The notes under the pieces are model-generated. The model was not told the DNA's origin and did not search any database. It saw only the letters and a list, made by a program, of their open reading frames with translations. The position numbers and the translations under genes are program-made. A stretch of DNA of 64,000 nucleotides from an uncultured Glaciecola sp. (GTDB lineage Bacteria; Pseudomonadota; Gammaproteobacteria; Enterobacterales; Alteromonadaceae), in assembly GCA_947496235.1 (NCBI GenBank), contig CANMCE010000006.1, positions 227,869-291,868 on the forward strand. The letters run 5' to 3'. Shown here piece after piece: positions 19,947-28,896 of the stretch (positions are counted from its first letter, which is position 1; every line of letters starts with the position of its first letter).

Positions 19947-21207
19947 GTTTGTTTTTAGCGGTTATCCACTGACCCATATATTTAGACGCATAAGAATTCT
20001 GATGGGTTAATAAAGCCTGCAAGAAGTGTTGCCTGCGATGCTGTTGTAAATTCTCTTGAATGTATTTGATGTCATTAAGTAATTTTATTTTGTTTTGCTG
20101 TAAGTTCACACCACTATCAGTTTTGGCTTGTAGACAATCACTTGCCGCTTTATTCCACGCATCTTCGTCTGTGTAAAGATCTATAATGGCTTGGCAAAAA
20201 GCATCAATATTATCTACCACTGCACCCGGCCAAGGTTTTACTTCGATTCCTTCAGAGCCAATAGGCGTGGTAATTGAAGGCGTGTTGGTGGCGAAACTAT
20301 CAATAATTTTACCTTTAATTCCAGCCCCAAAGGTCAGTGGGCTGACTAATAATCTATGTTGCGAAATTTCAGCTAAATGATCTTCAACATAGTCTTTTAA
20401 CAAAATGCCTTTTTTGGCATTTAAACGCTGGGTAATTCTGTGGGGAGCATAGCGCCCAACAATATGCAACTCTACATCTGGGATTTGTTTACGTATCACA
20501 GGCATTACCAAATCAATTAAGATTTCTGTCGAAATCACATTGGGTTCATGCAACAGACTACCAATAGATATTAAGTGCTGGCGCTCAGAAAACTCCCTCG
20601 AAGGTGCTATTTTGATATCCCGTATGAAGGGTATATGACTGATTTGGGTATCTGGCACATTAAATTCGGAAATTAACAATTGTCGTTCGAAGCTCGACAA
20701 TACAATGCTCAGATCACAACGCAAAATACTGGCGATTTCTCGGTAACATTTGTCATTTAATAGATATTTTTTATGTGCCGGTGAAAGCACAAAGTCACTG
20801 GTTTGAAAACGGGGCAAGGGAAGGTCTTTTAATGCATCTTTACGTCCAGTGCGTAGGAAATGCAAATCTTCACAGTCTAATACTCTTACTGTTTGCGGAC
20901 TGTGTTGGGCAACTCGCCAGCCAAATTGTTCTTCTGTTAGAAAACGATCAAAGATGACAACTTGTGGTGAAATCTGCTTGATTAAACTATTGAAACTGTC
21001 ATTATTTAATTCAACTTGTTGAATTTTTATACCAAGTTTAAGTAGGTTATCAGAATATTGACTTGTTGCTGCGGCGCAAAAGAAATGTACGACCCAGTTA
21101 TCTTCCAGAAATGTCTTGAGATAGCTGAGAATGTTTTGACCTGCGGCTGTGGTTTGAGATTCTGGCCAAACATACCCAATAAATACAATTTGCTTTTGGT
21201 CAGCCAT
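19918..21207 (-). CDS. Glycosyltransferase (GT-B fold, family 4-like)
   Basis: 429 residues. The N-terminal half opens with a Rossmann-like strand (IVFIGYVWPES...GQNILSYL), and the C-terminal half has HLISIGSLLHEPN, PDVELHIVGRYAPHR, LKDYVEDHL and SPLTFGAGIKGKIIDSFATNTPSITTPIGSEGI, the pattern of a GT-B nucleotide-sugar binding domain including the E of the GxEG-like loop. It probably transfers a sugar to a cell-surface glycan or lipid. No polysaccharide cluster surrounds it. Its 3' end overlaps the SufS-SufE fusion gene by 29 bases in convergent orientation. Confidence 0.8.
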   Translation of the reverse strand: MADQKQIVFIGYVWPESQTTAAGQNILSYLKTFLEDNWVVHFFCAAATSQYSDNLLKLGIKIQQVELNNDSFNSLIKQISPQVVIFDRFLTEEQFGWRVAQHSPQTVRVLDCEDLHFLRTGRKDALKDLPLPRFQTSDFVLSPAHKKYLLNDKCYREIASILRCDLSIVLSSFERQLLISEFNVPDTQISHIPFIRDIKIAPSREFSERQHLISIGSLLHEPNVISTEILIDLVMPVIRKQIPDVELHIVGRYAPHRITQRLNAKKGILLKDYVEDHLAEISQHRLLVSPLTFGAGIKGKIIDSFATNTPSITTPIGSEGIEVKPWPGAVVDNIDAFCQAIIDLYTDEDAWNKAASDCLQAKTDSGVNLQQNKIKLLNDIKYIQENLQQHRRQHFLQALLTHQNSYASKYMGQWITAKNKLKDLMSDAE

Positions 21208-21246
21208 TAATCTTTTTCGCCTTTTAATTACTGGAGTTCAGGGTAA

Positions 21247-22296
21247 ATGCCAAAGATACCACAACATGATGCTCATCACATTGTATTTGGCGCAGGTCTA
21301 ATAGGGTCTTATCTAGGGGCTTGTTTAATTAAAGCAAAACAGCAAGTGACCCTGTATGGTAGAGAGGAACTGTTTTCTAAGCTACAACACAATTTTAAAA
21401 TTGCTGACTATTCCGGACATCATTATACAGTACCTCAATTACCTCATTTTATGACGTCGATTGAACAGAAAACCACAGTTGAAAAAGCGGATGTTGTTTG
21501 GTTGACGGTTAAATGCACCGCCTTAACCACAGTAATCGATGAATTAAGTCAATTAGTGGATGAAAGCACTATTATTATTTGCTGCCAAAATGGGGTGGGT
21601 AATCATAAAATTATCAAAAATGCGTTTCCACAAAATCAGGTGATCCGCGCGATGATCCCGTTTAACGTTGTTTCTGATTCGCCTGGGGATTTTTTCAGAG
21701 GCTCAGAAGGGCACATGACCTTAGAAATTACCGCGCCGATGGAAAATACTGTGATTTGGCTGGCAAGACAACTTGATTGTGATTTGTTACCGGTTGATAT
21801 CAGCCATAATATGACAGCTCTACAATGGGCGAAACTGCAATTAAATTTAGGCAATGCCATGAATGCACTGGTCGATATGCCAGTAAAAGCCATGTTGGAG
21901 AACAAGAAATATCGACTCATCATTGCGTTAATGATGGATGAATTACTAAAAATTACCGAAAAACAGAAAATAAAACTACCGAAAGTTACAAATTTGCCGA
22001 ATAAATGGATACCAAAGGTATTACGCTTGCCCAATTGGTTATTTAATATTGTTGCGCAAAAGATGCTAGCAATAGACCCCAAAGTTAGAACATCCATGTA
22101 TTGGGATCTTAAAAACGGGAAAAAAACCGAGATTGATTTCATCAACGGAAAAGTGGTGGATGAGGCGGCAAAGTTTGATATTTCAGTACCTGCGAATCGT
22201 TTAGTGACTGCATTGATAAAAAAGCGAGAGCAGGGTAAGCAAGATACAAATGATGAATTAGAAAAACGCTTCAGTGCGCTATTGAAATCGCGCTGA
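21247..22296 (+). CDS. panE: Ketopantoate reductase family protein (2-dehydropantoate 2-reductase)
   Basis: 349 residues. The N-terminal NADPH-binding Rossmann motif FGAGLIGSYLGACL (residues about 15-28) is followed by LTVKCTAL and CQNGVGNHKII. The C-terminal helical domain carries KLQLNLGNAMNAL with the catalytic lysine, and KKTEIDFINGKVV with the substrate-binding Glu. This is the ApbA/PanE family, which makes pantoate for coenzyme A. It is longer than E. coli PanE (303), so a related ketoacid reductase is possible. It is divergent from the glycosyltransferase and 29 bases before the HDOD gene. Confidence 0.85.
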   Translation: MPKIPQHDAHHIVFGAGLIGSYLGACLIKAKQQVTLYGREELFSKLQHNFKIADYSGHHYTVPQLPHFMTSIEQKTTVEKADVVWLTVKCTALTTVIDELSQLVDESTIIICCQNGVGNHKIIKNAFPQNQVIRAMIPFNVVSDSPGDFFRGSEGHMTLEITAPMENTVIWLARQLDCDLLPVDISHNMTALQWAKLQLNLGNAMNALVDMPVKAMLENKKYRLIIALMMDELLKITEKQKIKLPKVTNLPNKWIPKVLRLPNWLFNIVAQKMLAIDPKVRTSMYWDLKNGKKTEIDFINGKVVDEAAKFDISVPANRLVTALIKKREQGKQDTNDELEKRFSALLKSR

Positions 22297-22325
22297 CAAA
22301 AAAGGATTGGAGTGGCGAAGTTCTT

Positions 22326-23156
22326 ATGAACGCAATTGAATATGCTAACAGAGCATCAAAATTATTTGCGGTTCCTGAAACGGCAACTAAGATAAAACAT
22401 CTTTCAGACTCTGGCTCAGCGCAGATGCGTGATATTGCTAGGGTCGTGTCTTCAGATCCTGGGTTAGCCGCTCATGTACTGAAACTCGCAAATTCAGCTG
22501 TTTATCGATTTTCGCGAAAGATTGAAGATCTGGAAAAAGCAATTCAAATCATTGGGGTTAATTCAGTTTACGAATTTGCTTTAGCATTTGCGGTGTCAGA
22601 CTCACTAACCAAAGAACATTACAAATATATCGATGTAAAAAAATACTGGTTTCAGTCATTAAGCTGCGCATTGTTCTGTCGAGAAATAGCCAAAATATGT
22701 CATGAAAAAGATGGCTCCAGACTTTTCATGGCAGGGTTGTTTCATAATATTGGTGAACTTGCTGTATTACGCATTAATCCAACTCTAGCGCGTGACTGTG
22801 GACGTTTTAACGCGACAAAATTTCCTAAAACAGTGCAGCAGGAGCTGTTAGGCTTTGGCTATGCGGAAATTTCTGCCTCATTGTTACAAAAATGGTTATT
22901 GCCAGATTCCATCGTTAGCACAGTCGCAATGCAACACCATGATGAATCGCCTGCCGTAACCCAAGAGATTCAAATATTGCAACTGGCTTATACGCTTTCG
23001 ATGATTATTACCTATCCAGATCTATATGATTTGGAGCTCTTTGTACCTGAATTTCTTTACACCAGTTTGAATATTTCATCCGAAGAAATAGACAGTGTTA
23101 TCAACAAAGTACGTACAGAAACAGAAAAAACTGTGCATTTATTTGTTGATCATTAG
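22326..23156 (+). CDS. HDOD domain protein
   Basis: 276 residues covering one HDOD domain (about 10-210): IARVVSSDPGLAAHVLKLANSAVY, IQIIGVNSVYEFALA, then GLFHNIGELAVL and MQHHDESPAV. In the place of the metal-binding HD pair it reads HN, as usual for HDOD proteins, which are thought to be non-catalytic regulators of signalling or stress. The C-terminal 60 residues are unassigned. It is 29 bases after panE in the same direction and stops 7 bases from the convergent thioesterase gene. Confidence 0.88.
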   Translation: MNAIEYANRASKLFAVPETATKIKHLSDSGSAQMRDIARVVSSDPGLAAHVLKLANSAVYRFSRKIEDLEKAIQIIGVNSVYEFALAFAVSDSLTKEHYKYIDVKKYWFQSLSCALFCREIAKICHEKDGSRLFMAGLFHNIGELAVLRINPTLARDCGRFNATKFPKTVQQELLGFGYAEISASLLQKWLLPDSIVSTVAMQHHDESPAVTQEIQILQLAYTLSMIITYPDLYDLELFVPEFLYTSLNISSEEIDSVINKVRTETEKTVHLFVDH

Positions 23157-23163
23157 AGAACGT

Positions 23164-23967
23164 TCAGTCAAATACAGCTACCGTTTGTCGCGACAAGGCA
23201 ATCACTTCGCCGTCTTTATCCCAAATGGTGGCTTCGGTGTGTCCATAACCGCCCGCTGCTTGTCGTGTTTCTGCTTTATAAGCAAACCAATCCGTAGGCC
23301 CGATAGGGCGATGAGGGTGAATAAATTCCAAATTCCAACTCACGGTACTGGCGGGAGACGGCCATTTTAACATTTGTAGTAGCGTTGGCGGCCAAGCATC
23401 TATAATCCCCACGATGTGTGCATCAGTGATTTCGGCCGGCGCAGTTTTATAACGCATCCAACCATAATATTGCGCTTGTTTTTTGCCTGTGAAGGGAATT
23501 CCTCCTTTTTCTATGGATAAGTCAAAATGGCGCAGGAATTTTGGCGTTATTTTGGGTATCTGCGGGATAAAATTAGATTTCTCCGGCAAGGGTAAGTTAT
23601 GAACTTCTTCATTCTTTACTTCAATCTTTGACTGTCGTTGTTCACCAAAACAAGCTTGAACCACGACGGCCACTTTTTGTTCTTGAATAGCGCGAGCCTG
23701 AAGTTGAGATACATTTTTTCCTTCACGAAGAACTTCCACTGTAATAGTAAAGTTTTGTTCCGACAATAACGGCCCCACAAAATTCGTGGTAAGTGATCTG
23801 AGCACCCTTGCAGAATCAACATTCAATTTACAAGCATAATAGAGCAGAGCAGCACTTATGCCACCATATACAGTGCGACCTTGTGACCAATCTTTGGACA
23901 CCGATATTTCTACTGAGTGCTTATTTGGGGCTGCATCAATTACAGCAAAAAGTTGGTCTATGGTCAT
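23164..23967 (-). CDS. Acyl-CoA thioesterase (TesB-like double hot-dog)
   Basis: 267 residues from the ATG at 23967; a TTG 66 bases earlier would add a poorly conserved extension and was not used. The N-terminal hot-dog has DWSQGRTVYGGISAALLYYA and SLTTNFVGPL, the second has WMRYKTAPAEITDAHIVGIIDAWPPTLLQ and WNLEFIHPHRP, typical of the TesB/4HBT_3 thioesterase group. It would hydrolyse acyl-CoA esters in the cytoplasm. The convergent HDOD gene ends 7 bases away, and the spinster-type MFS gene is divergent. Confidence 0.85.
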   Translation of the reverse strand: MTIDQLFAVIDAAPNKHSVEISVSKDWSQGRTVYGGISAALLYYACKLNVDSARVLRSLTTNFVGPLLSEQNFTITVEVLREGKNVSQLQARAIQEQKVAVVVQACFGEQRQSKIEVKNEEVHNLPLPEKSNFIPQIPKITPKFLRHFDLSIEKGGIPFTGKKQAQYYGWMRYKTAPAEITDAHIVGIIDAWPPTLLQMLKWPSPASTVSWNLEFIHPHRPIGPTDWFAYKAETRQAAGGYGHTEATIWDKDGEVIALSRQTVAVFD

Positions 23968-24155
23968 TATGCTTCTACTTAAATTTCTGGTCCGATGAGA
24001 ATGGAATGTAAAATATTTAAAGCTGCGAGACAACTCACCAGTAGTGTGTAGAAACTATAATTTCCCATGATATTTACAAATAATTCACATAAAGTGGAAC
24101 AATATTAACAATGTACATTACCTTAAGCTTATGGATGGCTGTGTAAGCAGCAAAG

Positions 24156-24168
24156 TTAGACTGTCTAA
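24156..24168. promoter_or_regulatory. Perfect palindrome upstream of MFS transporter gene
   Basis: TTAGACTGTCTAA is a 6+1+6 inverted repeat 36 bases before the transporter start. A near-identical palindrome (TTAGACTATCTAA, 28765-28777) lies between glgC and a second MFS gene. Its size fits an operator for a dimeric regulator, but no regulator is identified. Confidence 0.4.
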
Positions 24169-24204
24169 TAAATAATATTGACGAGAAGTGATCGGAGATA
24201 ATGC

Positions 24205-25521
24205 ATGAGTCAATCAGCAACAGAAACCATTAGCCAAGGTGAAACACCGTCGGGTGCTTACCGAAATTATGTGTTGTTTATACTGACCTTAGTGTATGCC
24301 TTTAATTTTATTGATCGACAAATCATCGGGATTCTATCTCCCTTTATACAAGCAGACTTAGGTTTGTCAGATGCACAGTTAGGTTGGTTGAAAGGCTTTG
24401 CATTTGCTTTGCTTTACACTATCGTCGGGATTCCAATTGCTTGGTTAGCAGACAGATATAGTCGGGTAAATATTGTCAGTGTCTCACTGGCGCTATGGAG
24501 CGGATTTACAGCCTTATCAGGGGTTGCAACTAACTTTTTCCAACTAGCTTTGGCTCGCGTTGGTGTTGGTATTGGAGAAGCTGGCGGTAGTCCTCCTTCA
24601 CATTCCATGTTATCCGATTTATTCGCGCCTCATGAACGCGCAAAAGCACTTGGCATTTATTCTTTAGGTATTCCTTTTGGGATCATGGCAGCTTATTTGG
24701 CTGCAGCGTTTTTCTTGCAAGGGGGAAGTGCTGATTGGCGTTCTGTCATGATAGCGGTGGGTATACCCGGCGTATTGTTAGCGTTATTGGTCAAATTTAC
24801 GGTAAAAGAAACCGTACGCACAAGTGTTGGCAACGGTCCGGCGCAAATGAAGTTTACGACAGCTGTATCCACTTTACTTCGAATTCCTACCTGGTGGGGA
24901 ATGTGTCTAGGTATTTCGTTCGGCTCTTTTGGTAACTATGCAATAGGCGCCTGGATTATCGACTTCTTCGTGCGCATTCATACTGATATGCCGGTTCAAA
25001 CCCTGCTCATTACTTTCGGAATTATTAATGGTACCGCTTATGCTTTGGGCGTTTGGTTAGGTGGTGTTATTGCTGATAAATGGGGTAAAAAAGATAAACG
25101 TGGTTACGCTTGGTTACCAACGATATCGATGCTTATAGGTGTACCTTGTTTTGTCGCTTCGCTTTACGTGGCAAACCCATGGATCACATTAGCACTATTA
25201 ACCATACTGCTATTCACTAGTGGCATGTATTTAGGACCTTGTTTTGCAATTGCACAAACCCTAGCGCCAGTAAATGCCCGCGCTATGTCGACAGCCTTAT
25301 TCTTCTTTGTGCTAAATATTATTGCGTTAGGTGGCGGACCAACTTTCGTAGGCTTGGCCAGTGATTATTTCACGGAAAGCATGGGCAGCAGTGAAGCATT
25401 GCGATTTTCTTTGATGTTATTAACGGTGCCGTATTTACTTTCTATTCTTACCTTTTACTGGTCAAGTTTAAAAATACGTCAAGACTGGGCAAATTCTGAA
25501 GCAAAACAAAAAGCGATGTAA
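24205..25521 (+). CDS. MFS transporter (spinster-like)
   Basis: A 438-residue protein with about 12 membrane helices. The first helix pair reads YVLFILTLVYAFNFIDRQIIGILSPF and is followed by the loop motif WLADRYSRVNIVS, then ARVGVGIGEAGGSPPSHSMLSDLF, typical of the spinster-like MFS group widespread in marine proteobacteria. Substrates of these proteins are mostly unknown. ATG 24205 has GGAGA about 7 bases upstream. It stands alone, with a palindrome 36 bases upstream and a terminator downstream. Confidence 0.92.
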   Translation: MSQSATETISQGETPSGAYRNYVLFILTLVYAFNFIDRQIIGILSPFIQADLGLSDAQLGWLKGFAFALLYTIVGIPIAWLADRYSRVNIVSVSLALWSGFTALSGVATNFFQLALARVGVGIGEAGGSPPSHSMLSDLFAPHERAKALGIYSLGIPFGIMAAYLAAAFFLQGGSADWRSVMIAVGIPGVLLALLVKFTVKETVRTSVGNGPAQMKFTTAVSTLLRIPTWWGMCLGISFGSFGNYAIGAWIIDFFVRIHTDMPVQTLLITFGIINGTAYALGVWLGGVIADKWGKKDKRGYAWLPTISMLIGVPCFVASLYVANPWITLALLTILLFTSGMYLGPCFAIAQTLAPVNARAMSTALFFFVLNIIALGGGPTFVGLASDYFTESMGSSEALRFSLMLLTVPYLLSILTFYWSSLKIRQDWANSEAKQKAM

Positions 25522-25564
25522 TAAAAAGGGGATATGGGTCATTTATTGCCAAACAATTAAAAAA

Positions 25565-25600
25565 GCTCTACTGTATCTAGTCTGCTAGTAGAGCAAATTT
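25565..25600 (+). terminator. Probable terminator of MFS transporter gene
   Basis: GCTCTACT (25565-25572) and AGTAGAGC (25587-25594) form an 8-pair stem with a 14-base loop, preceded by six A residues and followed by AAATTTTC. It lies between the transporter stop and the AraC-type regulator start. Confidence 0.65.
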
Positions 25601-25627
25601 TCGTTGTTCATTATTTAGGTTAATAGA

Positions 25628-26638
25628 TTGGCAAGATCACATATTCCTGTGGTAAAGGTTTCACACTTGATAGAGTTACTTGAGCGCCATACTGGTGCTA
25701 AAAGTGCTTTTGGTAGTCGGACATTAGAAGATGTTTACCCAACAGATAGTGCACTTTTCGATGATGTGAAGGCTAGACAGCAACTACTAACGCTTATTAA
25801 TGAAATGCCTTTGTCAGAACTAGGTCAATTACTGACACAGAAAGTGCTAAACGCAGAACATGAGGGTTTCGATAATGCTTTGCAACATTGTCAGTCAATA
25901 GAACAAGGGTTATATGTCATAAGCCAGTATTTGACGGTGAAACTACTAGGCATAGAAATAACCTTAGTTAAAAGAACTAACGAATATAGGTTACTTATTG
26001 ATGACTTTTATTGGCAGCAAGATTTCCATCAATTGGTAATTCAAGTCGTCGTTAGCATGTTGATTAGGCATCTTCATACACTTACAGAGAAGTTCCCTGA
26101 GCTTAGTATTAAATATATCGCTTTTGATTTTGAAAAAACGTCAAAAAATCAGAATGATAAGCTTTATAAAGGTGTTGATTTATACTTCGAACAAACATTC
26201 TGTGCGATGAATATTCACATAAGTTCACGCCGTTCTAATACGCGGAAAATCAAATCTGAACGCTTTTTACAGGCAATTGAACTATGTGAATTTGAAAAAC
26301 GCGCGTATCTAGAGACGGCACTAACAACACAAAAAGTTTGGCATTTAATTTCTCAATCGTCAGGTGCGAGTATTCCATCTTTGAATGAAATTGCGCACTT
26401 ATTAAATACTAGCTCGCGAACTCTGCATAGAGAATTGTTAAAAGAACAGACTAGTTTCAGTGCTTTGGTCAATAATTTTCAAGCAAGTAAATCAAAACAG
26501 TTATTGCTATCGTATCAGTATTCAGTACAGGAAGTAGGGCAGCTTTTAGGATATTCCGATGTTGCTAATTTTAGACGAGCATTTAAGCGTTGGTACAAAT
26601 GCTCACCCATAGAGTTTATTAGATTAAGAAGTAAATGA
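25628..26638 (+). CDS. AraC family transcriptional regulator
   Basis: 336 residues. The N-terminal 220 residues form a ligand-sensing domain of the arabinose-binding-like type seen in OruR/ArgR-like AraC proteins. The C-terminal about 100 residues are the double helix-turn-helix: SLNEIAHLLNTSSRTLHREL, then VQEVGQLLGYSDVANFRRAFKRWYKCSPIEF. It probably activates a nearby catabolic gene. The start is a TTG with AGG 8 bases upstream, as no ATG is available. It overlaps the alpha/beta hydrolase gene by 4 bases, which suggests that gene is in its operon or is a target. Confidence 0.9.
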   Translation: MARSHIPVVKVSHLIELLERHTGAKSAFGSRTLEDVYPTDSALFDDVKARQQLLTLINEMPLSELGQLLTQKVLNAEHEGFDNALQHCQSIEQGLYVISQYLTVKLLGIEITLVKRTNEYRLLIDDFYWQQDFHQLVIQVVVSMLIRHLHTLTEKFPELSIKYIAFDFEKTSKNQNDKLYKGVDLYFEQTFCAMNIHISSRRSNTRKIKSERFLQAIELCEFEKRAYLETALTTQKVWHLISQSSGASIPSLNEIAHLLNTSSRTLHRELLKEQTSFSALVNNFQASKSKQLLLSYQYSVQEVGQLLGYSDVANFRRAFKRWYKCSPIEFIRLRSK

Positions 26639-27438
26639 AGCCAAAACTTACACTACATTTTGCTCATGCGAATGGCTTTCCAGCTGCAAGTTATAAAAAG
26701 CTATTTAGCCAAATAGACGATCAAATCGACATTATTGCCATCGATAAATTTGCACATGATCCAAGGTTTCCACCTAATAACCACTGGCAGAATCAAGTCG
26801 ATGAATTGATCAATTTCATACAGGCATCTAGTAATCAACCTGTCATAGGCGTAGGCCATAGTTTTGGCGCGGTTATTACCTACATTGCAAGTTGCCAAAA
26901 GCCGGAATTATTTTCTAGCATCATATTGCTCGATCCTCCGCTGGTAACTGGATTTTCCAAATATTTATTTCGGATGGCAAAAAGAAGCCCATTTATTAAT
27001 AAAATCACACCGGCTGGGAAAACCGCAAATCGAAAACGCGAGTGGCCAATAGAAGCAAATTTATATGAATACTTCTCATCTAGAGCTTTGTTTCAGAATA
27101 TGGATAAAGACTGTATTCATGATTATATTGATGCAGTCATTCATGAAGCGCCGCCGATTAAACGACTCACCTTTGATCCGAACATTGAATGTCAAATTTT
27201 TAGGACAATTCCAGATAATCTGAACAACTATTATGGAAAATTAAAAGTGCCGGCAAAACTGGTAACCGGCAAATATACCCAAGTCTGTGTGGATAAGTTG
27301 CGTACGCCATTTTTAAAGGGCAATCCCACTATGGAGCATTTACCTTTGAACTATGGGGGACACATGTTTCCTCTAGAACAGCCGCTTAAAATTGCAGACT
27401 GCATCAATTCAACATTAAAATCATGGGAGATTATCTAA
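26635..27438 (+). CDS. Alpha/beta hydrolase
   Basis: 267 residues with an alpha/beta hydrolase fold: FAHANGFPAASYKKLF (oxyanion strand), nucleophile elbow GVGHSFGAV with the Ser at about residue 80, and a C-terminal GGHMFPLEQP histidine region. The opening HANGFP is shared by a group of uncharacterised bacterial hydrolases. The substrate is unknown. Its ATG overlaps the AraC stop (ATGA), so both are translationally coupled. A perfect 11-pair hairpin overlaps its stop codon. Confidence 0.87.
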   Translation: MKPKLTLHFAHANGFPAASYKKLFSQIDDQIDIIAIDKFAHDPRFPPNNHWQNQVDELINFIQASSNQPVIGVGHSFGAVITYIASCQKPELFSSIILLDPPLVTGFSKYLFRMAKRSPFINKITPAGKTANRKREWPIEANLYEYFSSRALFQNMDKDCIHDYIDAVIHEAPPIKRLTFDPNIECQIFRTIPDNLNNYYGKLKVPAKLVTGKYTQVCVDKLRTPFLKGNPTMEHLPLNYGGHMFPLEQPLKIADCINSTLKSWEII

Positions 27439-27461
27439 GGCGATATAGCGATATCGCCTTA
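27436..27461. terminator. Hairpin at convergent end of hydrolase and glgC
   Basis: TAAGGCGATAT (27436-27446) pairs perfectly with ATATCGCCTTA (27451-27461) across AGCG. The first arm includes the hydrolase stop codon. There is no T-tract, so it may be a weak terminator or an mRNA 3'-end protector rather than a strong intrinsic terminator. Confidence 0.5.
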
Positions 27462-27474
27462 GGCAAGAATGGTT

Positions 27475-28728
27475 TTACTCTTTTGGCAGTGCTTCAATCA
27501 TTTCTTGGGTGATTAATACAACACCACCGCTAGAAACTCTAAATCCTCGACTTCTGTCTTGATCGTGATCATGCCCAATCACCATGCCATCGGGAATCTG
27601 ACAGCCTCTATCGATAATGGCTTTTTTAATCTGACATCTTTCACCTATTTTAACGCTAGGTAAGACAACAGTTTCTTCAACCAGACTGTAAGATTTAACT
27701 TTCACGTTACTAAAACAAATGCTGCGTCTTAAGGTTGCCCCAGACACTATGCAACCGCCTGATACCACGGAATTCAATGCTTCACCGCGTCTGTCATGTT
27801 CTTCCCAAACAAATTTTGCTGGCGGAAGTTGCTCTTGATAAGTCCATATTGGCCAGGTTTTATCATATAGATTTAGTTCAGGAACCGGGGCAACCAACTC
27901 CATATTGGCTTCCCAGAAGCTATCCAAGGTACCAACATCTCGCCAATAAGCGTCATTTTTGGCACTTTTTCTAAAATCAAAGGCGAATACATCAAAATTA
28001 TTAATGATGCGAGGAATAATATCTTTACCAAAATCATGGGCTGAACTTGGTTGAGTTGCGTCTTGTCTTAATTGTTCGAACAGAAATTCAGTATCGAACA
28101 CATAATTACCCATGGATGCTAAACAATAGTTGGGGTCGTCATGCAGTGGGTGAGGATCATCAGGTTTTTCGACAAAATCCGTTACTCGATTGTCCTGATC
28201 AACTGTTAATACGCCAAAGGCACCTCTTGCTTGTTCTATAGGTACTGACATACAAGATACTGTCATCTTTGCTCCAGATTCCACATGCCTTGCGAGCATT
28301 GGACCATAGTCCATTTTATAAATATGGTCGCCAGATAAAATCATTACGTATTTAGGTAATTCATCTCGAATAATATCAATATTTTGGTAAACCGCGTCAG
28401 CTGTACCTTGATACCAGTCTTCTGAAAAACGCTGGGACGCTGGCAGGATCTCTACAGATTCTCCCAGTTCTTTTTTGAAATGTCCCCAACCGCGCACAAT
28501 ATGGCGTATCAATGAGTGGCTTTTATATTGAGTAAGCACCCCAATGTTTCGAATGCCGCTGTTAATACAGTTTGATAAAGGGAAATCAATAATTCTAAAT
28601 TTGCCACCAAAATAGAGCGCAGGCTTTGCACGCCAATTAGTGAGTTCATGAAGTCGGGAGCCTCGTCCACCAGCAAGTACTAGGGCATAAGTATCACGCG
28701 TTAAATTACTAATATATCTATTATTCAT
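27475..28728 (-). CDS. glgC: Glucose-1-phosphate adenylyltransferase
   Basis: 417 residues from the ATG at 28728. ADP-glucose pyrophosphorylase, making ADP-glucose for glycogen. Motifs: [16 protein letters not shown] (nucleotide-binding loop), [27 protein letters not shown] is represented across two segments, [19 protein letters not shown] (sugar-phosphate site) and a C-terminal left-handed helix with [13 protein letters not shown]. The TTG 21 bases upstream is not needed. No clear ribosome-binding site is seen. No glgA or glgB is adjacent, so the rest of the glycogen pathway must lie elsewhere. Confidence 0.96.
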   Translation of the reverse strand: MNNRYISNLTRDTYALVLAGGRGSRLHELTNWRAKPALYFGGKFRIIDFPLSNCINSGIRNIGVLTQYKSHSLIRHIVRGWGHFKKELGESVEILPASQRFSEDWYQGTADAVYQNIDIIRDELPKYVMILSGDHIYKMDYGPMLARHVESGAKMTVSCMSVPIEQARGAFGVLTVDQDNRVTDFVEKPDDPHPLHDDPNYCLASMGNYVFDTEFLFEQLRQDATQPSSAHDFGKDIIPRIINNFDVFAFDFRKSAKNDAYWRDVGTLDSFWEANMELVAPVPELNLYDKTWPIWTYQEQLPPAKFVWEEHDRRGEALNSVVSGGCIVSGATLRRSICFSNVKVKSYSLVEETVVLPSVKIGERCQIKKAIIDRGCQIPDGMVIGHDHDQDRSRGFRVSSGGVVLITQEMIEALPKE

Positions 28729-28764
28729 ATGGCTATGTATTACACGCAAAAGTGACTGTAATTG

Positions 28765-28777
28765 TTAGACTATCTAA
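28765..28777. promoter_or_regulatory. Palindrome between divergent glgC and MFS gene
   Basis: TTAGACTATCTAA is an inverted repeat with 5-base arms, 37 bases upstream of glgC and 120 bases upstream of the divergent MFS gene. It differs by one base from the palindrome at 24156-24168. A shared dimeric regulator is an inference. Confidence 0.35.
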
Positions 28778-28896
28778 ACAGAACCACGATTACCAGCTTT
28801 CCGTGAAAACTTATTAAACATCTGTAATGAAAACAAAAAAATCAAACTTAATACTGTATATACGCGTAGGATAAAAAAAACAAAAGACATACCACT

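Noticed and set aside
23968..24033. N-terminal extension of the thioesterase from a TTG
   Set aside because: The ATG at 23967 matches the expected family start; the extension is basic and unlike relatives.
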